Positions 57,813 through 64,000 of a DNA stretch of 64,000 nucleotides are shown here, one piece after another. A model generated the notes under the pieces. That model worked only from the letters and a program-made list of their open reading frames with translations, was not told the DNA's origin and did not search any database. The position numbers were made by a program, and so were the translations under genes. Numbering within the stretch: position 1 is the stretch's first letter; the number at the start of each line of letters is the position of its first letter. This DNA is from Theocolax elegans (lineage: Eukaryota; Arthropoda; Insecta; Hymenoptera; Cerocephalidae), in NCBI GenBank assembly GCA_026168455.1, contig CM047430.1, forward strand, positions 29,479,237 through 29,543,236. Reading direction: 5' to 3'.

Positions 57813-59960
57813 CCGAAGAGGTGGAGAAATGCTTAATGCACCATGACTGGAGCCATGCGAGACTCCCCGTGTGTGGGACTCTCGTACCGAAGGATGTCGA
57901 TAGGCATACCCACTAAAACTCCACCTCTTTTCTTACCTTTATTCCCCCGCGGAAACCGCCGCAAGGCATTACTTCGCGGGGGGAGGCACGGCTACATTAG
58001 CCCACTACTGTTGCTATCGCAACTCCTGTCTCCTCTTCTCTTCTGATGAGACCCAGCCTGTCCACTACGGACGTACAGAGGGTCACTACCGCGTTCCAAC
58101 CCTCCTGGGAGTCAAGCAGGCACGCCCCGATGCCCTCAGGGGTGAGGGACCGCTCCAAGTGACTTGAAACTGGTCCCGTTCCTCCCTGAAACGAGGACAC
58201 CATAAGAGGACGTGTTCCACGTCTTCGTCCACCCCTGGACAAGCCGGGCACTCTGCGCTGCCGTAGACCCCTATACGAAATAGGTAGCTACGGAAGCATC
58301 CGTGCCCGGTCAGCACCTGGGTAAGCTGGAAACTGACGAATCCGTGTTTCCTGCTCGCCCACTCCTGGATCCGCGGGATTATGCGGTAGGTCCAGCGGCC
58401 GTCCCTGGCTGAGTCCCATCTCCGCTGCCACTCCTCTACGGTCCGCAATGACCATCGGTTATGGCAGCGATTCTCTTCTACGCGTCGCCCACCCTCACGG
58501 TGTCTTTCAGCTCTCTCGGCTGCCAGGAGGTCGAAGGGGGCGGTCCCCGCGATCACCGAGAGCGCAATGTCAGATACGGTTCGGTACGCCCGGGCCACCC
58601 TTAGCGCAGCTATCCTGCAGGCTCTCTGACACGGAGCACCAAAGCTCTTGTGCCTGTTCAGGGCATCAGCCCAGATAGGAGCTCCGTATAAAATTACGGA
58701 GCTCACCACCGAGGCAAGGAGAGACCTTCGCGGTTGCTGGGGTCCCCCGATGTTGGGCATGATGCCCGCCAGCGCACGGGCCACCCTTGCCGCCTTTGAG
58801 CCCGCGTTCGCGAGATGGTGTTTGAACGACAGCCGCGCGTCTAGTGTGACCCCTAAATACTTCAAGGTTTTCACCGACCGTATCCGTTCTTTACCTACCG
58901 TGAAGGTGGCGGTCCTCTCCTTTTTTGTGCGAGAGATGAGCACCGCCTCCGTTTTTTTCCGCCGCCAGACTAAGTCCGTGGTCTCTCAACCAAGTGGCGA
59001 CCACTTCTATAGAGACGTCTCCGAGATATTCGATCTCTTCGACACTCTTTGCGACCACCACTAGCGCCACGTCGTCCGCGAAAGCCACCATCGAGACACC
59101 CTCCGGAAGTTGCTGCCTAAGCAGGCCGTCATAGACAACGTTCCAGAGTAGGGGCCCAATGACCGAACCCTGCGGCACGCCTCCCGTGATGTTGTGGGAG
59201 TGGCACACCGTCGTCGGTGTCGTAGAGCAGAGTACGGTCAGTCAGGTAACTCGAGGTGACCTCCCTGAGATAGAGTGGCACTTGGAAGTGCTGCAGGGAC
59301 AGCATGATGTCGTCCCATCTGGCCGAGTTGAAGGCATTCCGGATGTCCAAGGTGATGATGGCACACATCCGCCTTGCACTCCGACCAGCATTGATGGCGT
59401 TTGTGGCTATGCCAACAACTCTGCCTACAGCATCCATGGTCGATCGACCCTTTCGGAAGCCGAACTGGTTGTCGGAGAGGTCTCCGGCCCGACCGATGGC
59501 CTCTGCAAGCCTGGCGCAGATCACCCGCTCCAGGAGCTTCCCAACTATATCCAGTAGACAGAGCGGGCGGTAAGATGATGGCTCCTCCGGGGGTTTGTTT
59601 CCCTTTGGTAGGAGTACCAGCCTCTGCGTCTTCCACTGGGCCGGGAAGCAACCTTTTCTTAGGCATGCGTTGAATGCGTCCAGGAACAAGCCCGGAGCAC
59701 TCATCGCCGCTGTCTTGACGGCCAGGCCAGGTATTCCGTCAGGCCCTGGAGCTTTACGTACGGAAATACCCTTAGCGGCCATCCTCAGTTCGGCTTCACT
59801 AATGTCTGGCGACTCGGCTGCACCAATGGTGGCCATCAGGCCCGTCTCTACTGCCCTTTTCCGATGTTCTGGAAACAGGTGGCGGACGACTCCGTCCAGA
59901 AAAACTGGGTCGGTGGGTGCAACAGCTCCCCCGGGGTTTGATCTTATTCATAACCGTTTT
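57813..59960 (-). pseudogene. R1-clade LINE ORF2, RT to C-terminus, 5'-truncated (copy 2, longer)
   Basis: On the minus strand from about 59836, RT blocks APGPDGIPGLA, SSYRPLCLLDIVGK, DNQFGFRKGRST and LDIRNAFNS lie in one frame. GVPQGSVIGPLLWN and the catalytic FADD (in MVAFADDVALVV) follow in another frame after a shift near 59200. Shifts near 58940 and 58150 separate the thumb, the Cys-His motif and the C-terminus. No endonuclease is present, so the insert is 5'-truncated. It sits between two copies of the same ~120-bp flank plus microsatellite. Confidence 0.9.
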
Positions 59961-60320
<360 letters not shown>

Positions 60321-60489
60321 TATACTTTGCGTCGCAAGGGGGAATACAGTTGAACTTTCTCCCATACAAAATATTTTTTAGATAATCGCTAAAACTAAAC
60401 AACGCAAATTTTTTAATATTTATATTAAAAACAATATAATTATGAAATAATGCAATTTCATAAAAATAAAGTACCAACACATCACAATA
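60321..60489. other. Interior of the foldback transposon, unassigned
   Basis: AT-rich, unpaired part of the right arm; no gene. Confidence 0.4.
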
Positions 60490-61112
60490 TCAATTCTTTC
60501 AAATATTTATTCTACGATTTATAGTAGAAATAAATTTATGTACTTTTACACATTTATGGAGAGCCCGTATAAATATCGATTTCATAAAGTTATCGAAAAC
60601 ACTAATTTCTACGATTTTCTTAAATATTTAAAGAATTGTCCACCTTTTTTAGGAGAACGCATTAGTGTATAATAAGAACGCTTAGAGAAATTAAAAAAAA
60701 AATACGTGTATAAATATTTGAAAGTTTTTTTATTTATTCTTGAACTGTTAAAAATTTTTGGTAGTGGTGCCAACTTAAATCGAGGCGCCAAAAATCATCC
60801 TCTGAATTAACGTGTTCTTCAAGCAACTTTTGAGTTAAAGTCTTCTCCAAGCGATTTTTGAGTTAACGTGTTGTCCAAGCGAATTTTGAGTTAACGTGTT
60901 TTCCAAGCGATTTCTGAGTTAACATGTTCTCCAAGCGATTTCTGAGTTAACGTGTTCTCCAAGCGAATTCTGAGTTAACGTGTTTTCCAAGCGATTTTTG
61001 AGTTGACGTGTTCTCCAAGCGAATTCTGAGTTAACGTGTTCTCCAAGCGAATTCTGAGTTAACGTATTTTCCAAGCGATTTCTGAGTTAGAATGTTTTTA
61101 TTCGGAGGCGAC
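60490..61112. repeat. Right inverted arm of the foldback transposon
   Basis: Inverse of about 54725-55260 and of its duplicate at 56930-57460, with two more 28-bp units than the left arm. Confidence 0.9.
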
Positions 61113-61127
61113 GTTATATACTTGACA

Positions 61128-61310
61128 CATTAACCTTAATTATTTATTTATCCTACTACTTCAACAAAATTATTAAATTTTATAAATTTATAAATTATTT
61201 TTAGTAGTTTTTGTACACAAACAGCTGATTGTTACAATTTTTGTAAAAGATTTCTATTTTAGTGTTAAATGTTATTTAAATAGATCTTAAATTATGGTAG
61301 TATTTTTATA
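61128..61310. other. AT-rich spacer, no gene seen
   Basis: Lies between the foldback transposon and the dispersed repeat; nothing recognised. Confidence 0.4.
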
Positions 61311-61500
61311 GTCAAATTTCGCCTGTCAAGTCGCGCTTTACACTTTATATACGCCTCGTAAAATTATTTTTCAGACCTGAATCATATTTCCTATTGGAAA
61401 GTAACTAGAATCGCCGCATTCTAATTATTTCCCAATTTGAAACAATTTTTCATCCAACACGTTGGCGTGACACTAGATTTATCGATATATTTATTTATGT
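61311..61500 (-). repeat. Dispersed ~190-bp repeat, copy 2
   Basis: Reverse complement is similar to 22021-22210 over its whole length. It is cut at its right end by the solo LTR at 61503. Confidence 0.7.
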
Positions 61501-61502
61501 AT

Positions 61503-62945
61503 TGTCACACCGCACTGGGGATCAGGGTGCGACTGATAAAGTCTATATCAGTTATAAAAATAAAAGATTTTATTAACTAAATACAGATTAATTACACATT
61601 TGCCAGTCGCGATCGCGGCTGTATTTAACGGCTGCTAGCTATTAACAATTAAAGCGTAATTAATTACAGCGTAATTATGGCTCGTATTTTGGCTCGTAAG
61701 AATTACACGCACGGTGATATAATGAATAAACGATCGAATATCCGCTCGATCGACGAAAATGGCGACGCCGGCCACGTGTGCGGATACGCGCGAAAAAGGG
61801 AATAGCGGCACACACACTTTACGAGGAGAGGAACACGGGCATAGGATAGCACGTTTGCACGAAGCTTGCACGGCGATCACTCTCTCCAGGTTGCACTCGG
61901 TGCACACTCTCCAAACTCTCTTTCTCGTACGGAAAAAGGTCAACAAAAATAGCCTTGTTACGTCTGCTCACGGCCGTGTTCCCGAGCTCTCTGCCTTCGT
62001 CCTGCGAGAGTGCCGCGCGCATGCGTCGCGACCATCTCCGCGCAGTGCGAGTGCGGCCTTATAGCGAGAGCGGCTTGATGTTGTTGTCGGCGTTCCGCTG
62101 TGCTGTTCGTTCGAGACGACGACGACGACGAGGACGAGTTAGCGACGACGAGGCTGCTGTTTGGTAATCGTTACCCCGTTCCTTGTTAATTATCGGCTAA
62201 TCGACCTATGAGTTGGTTTCAGGTGGACGGCGAACCCTACTGCCGTGATTATCGGGTCGTGGCTGCTCGGCGTATGAGTACGTGTCGCTCTCTCTGTCTC
62301 TCTCTATTTTGTGGCTTTTTGACTGCTGAGACGTCTCTTCACGACGTCGGCTCCGGATGTTGTTCCTCGGGTCTACTGTGCGGCTGCTATTACACGGTAA
62401 GAATAACTTGACAGGCGCCTTACTATTTAATTAGTATATGTGAGCAATGTTTATGCTCACATAACCTCTAACCCTGGCTCCTATACACCTCTACTCCTGT
62501 ACACAGTCTTGTGTACTCCTATCTGCTCCTTAGTATTGAAAACATACTTATTAACATGATTTACAGGTTGATCTTCCTGTACGAGTTTTGTTGCTGCTGT
62601 ATGGCTCCTTCAGGATTTAGGCTACTACGGATATGCTGTTGTGGTTACTACAAGAGCCGTCTTCCTTATGCTTTGGATCTCGGTGCCCTGTCTATGCTCC
62701 TGTGCTGACTTTACACTCAGCTGATGTCTCCAGACTCTCCGAGTGCTGTTCGCCCTGTACGTGGCCTCTTGGTGGCTACTGGTCTTCTCGAGTCCTATGT
62801 GTGCTGGCTCCGCTTCAGTTCCAGGGTGTGGCTTGTTCGGTGTTAGGCATGTTTTTATCGGGTTTAGGAAAATATATTGGATAATGGGTAGATAGGGATG
62901 TGTGTGCTCGCTTCGCACCATGACAGGCACACTTGCCTTGTCACA
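61503..62945. mobile_element. Solo LTR, 1443 bp, TSD GTAT
   Basis: Begins TGTCACACCGCACTGGGG and ends gccttgtcaca, flanked by GTAT (61499-61502, 62946-62949). GC-richer than its surroundings, with many short overlapping frames on both strands and no domain. The left end resembles the LTR-like end at 44528, so both belong to related Gypsy families. Confidence 0.85.
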
Positions 62946-62949
62946 GTAT

Positions 62950-63189
62950 ATATTTTATAATATACTTATTAATTACCAGATCAAAAGCATGTGCAATACT
63001 AAAAAAAAAAAATCATAATTTTTTCATAATTTTTTGCCAGCAGTGTATAAAGTTTAATACTGTAACGTTTAAAATAACATTAATAATTTTAATTACTAGG
63101 GCACATCAGCGCCTTTCGCGCGCACTTGGTTCCACTCTCTTTATAATATTATTATTTCTTTATTAGTTTATAATACTTAGGTAAATTTA
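62950..63189. other. AT-rich spacer
   Basis: No gene or terminus recognised; it contains a run of A near 63000. Confidence 0.4.
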
Positions 63190-63390
63190 TATGAATTACT
63201 GAAATAACTTTTTATAGACGTAGTTCTTAACACATGTATTTTGCCTTTTAGATCCAAAATAAATTTTTAATGATTCCCAAGATCGAACTCTGGACATAGC
63301 TACGTAAAGTTGCCCATAATCAAAAACGTCTCTTCGTAGATCAATTCCAATTGTTTTAAATGTTTGCTGATGATGAATTAATTAATTAAT
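63190..63390 (-). pseudogene. Second Helitron/PIF1 helicase, C-terminal end
   Basis: The minus strand codes QTFKTIGIDLRRDVF followed by YGQLYVAMSRVRSW and ESLKIYFG, then stops near 63195. This is the last motif of PIF1/Helitron helicases. Upstream of about 63375 the homology ends in AT-rich sequence, so only the tail is left. Its wording differs from the helicase at 3745-4743, so it comes from another family. Confidence 0.75.
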
Positions 63391-63399
63391 TGGAAATTA

Positions 63400-64000
63400 A
63401 ATTTAAAATTTTAATTATGCTTCACGAATCCTTTTTGGTGTTCGTCATCATTGAAAACTTTCCTCGGTAATATTGGTGGGGTATCTGCGTTGTGGACAAC
63501 ATTAGACATATCTGCACAGGCTATAAATACAGGTCCACCTATAAAATATTTACAGTATAGTACGGATATATTTGATCATCCGTGATCGCTCCACAACCAT
63601 ACGACATTGTCTCACTTCTACTACGCGAAGACGTAAATTTTGTTTTCACGTATCCTTTAATACCTATAATAAAAATTTTGTTATATATAAAATAGTATAT
63701 AATAAAATGATTAGTGATGGTCATGATTTAAAAGTAAATAGTAAATGTATAGTACTTACTAACTAAACCAGCAGCACTTGGAAGCTCTTCAAATTTTATT
63801 TCTTTAGGCGTACCCTGTATCGTAACTGGTAACGCGTGCGTTTCTAAATACTCTACCGTGGTATTTTTTTGAATAATTATTTCAAAGGTGCGACGTTACC
63901 AATTTCTCGGTTAAAATACTTAACTGTTTCCCGGTGGAAACGTCGAAAATATAATTTGAAATAAAATAAACCCGTGCACGGCCGACTCTCTCAGAGGAAA
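63400..64000 (-). other. Coding-like patches, unrecognised
   Basis: Minus-strand stretches without stops include VFIACADMSNVVHNADTPP (near 63520), TKFTSSRSRSETMSYGCGAI (near 63610) and EIKFEELPSAAGLVS (near 63790). AT-rich, intron-like pieces lie between them, with a possible donor near 63760. This could be part of a host gene or of the Helitron; I do not recognise the family. Confidence 0.3.

Larger units (their letters stand above)
54643..59051. repeat. Recent 2.2-kb tandem duplication
   Basis: Copy 1 is 54643-56847 and copy 2 is 56848-59051; the copies are nearly identical apart from single-base and microsatellite-length changes. The joint at 56848 shares cgacca with both outer breakpoints. 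It creates a chimeric minus-strand frame whose first residues derive from the small inverted-repeat element and whose remainder is LINE RT. Confidence 0.93.

Overview
The window looks like a transposon-dense, AT-rich stretch of an arthropod, probably insect, genome. No conventional single-copy host gene could be recognised. The mix of families fits an insect: piggyBac, PIF/Harbinger with introns, Helitron, Copia with a half-tRNA primer site, Gypsy, and an R1-clade LINE in an AC microsatellite. A hymenopteran is a guess that the sequence alone cannot settle. Almost every reading frame is a piece of a mobile element, mostly broken. The main exception is an apparently complete piggyBac at 10070-13589 with a 570-residue transposase.

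Layout. 1-6440: G-rich tandem repeats, then a dead Helitron helicase split by a truncated Gypsy element (1594-3740), then AT-rich tandem repeats and a Helitron-like 3' end. 6455-17039: a Helitron-like non-autonomous complex with two internal minisatellites. It hosts a foldback palindrome (8627-9563), the piggyBac, an inverted/direct repeat cluster and a solo LTR (15151-15882). 17040-21600: a minus-strand LINE carrying a small piggyBac-type MITE and two adjacent giant palindromes. 22021-28925: a Mutator-like DNA transposon (minus strand) split by a nearly full-length Copia (23598-28273) with matching LTRs and a 5-bp target duplication. 28926-29870: a second, decayed piggyBac. 30272-32601: two adjacent palindromes. 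32690-40572: a PIF/Harbinger unit with a spliced transposase and a zeste/Myb-like second gene. Its last intron has been filled by a palindrome and two solo LTRs. 40590-49747: Gypsy, Copia and Gypsy remnants packed together. 50683-51677: another palindrome. 52941-54104: an LTR-like region. 54266-61127: a foldback transposon with 28-bp subrepeats, carrying an R1-clade LINE and a 2.2-kb tandem duplication. 61503-62945: a 1.4-kb solo LTR. 63190-64000: the end of a second Helitron helicase and an unrecognised coding-like patch.

The clearest repeated theme is a set of seven 0.9-1.7 kb near-complete palindromes in four sequence families. All are bounded by TATATA-GGG and CCC-TATATA, and all sit in TA-rich targets. 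Two pairs lie directly next to each other across only 8-12 bp. They have no evident coding capacity. Transcribed, they would fold into long double-stranded RNA. This set, and the order in which elements inserted into each other, are the parts most worth checking.
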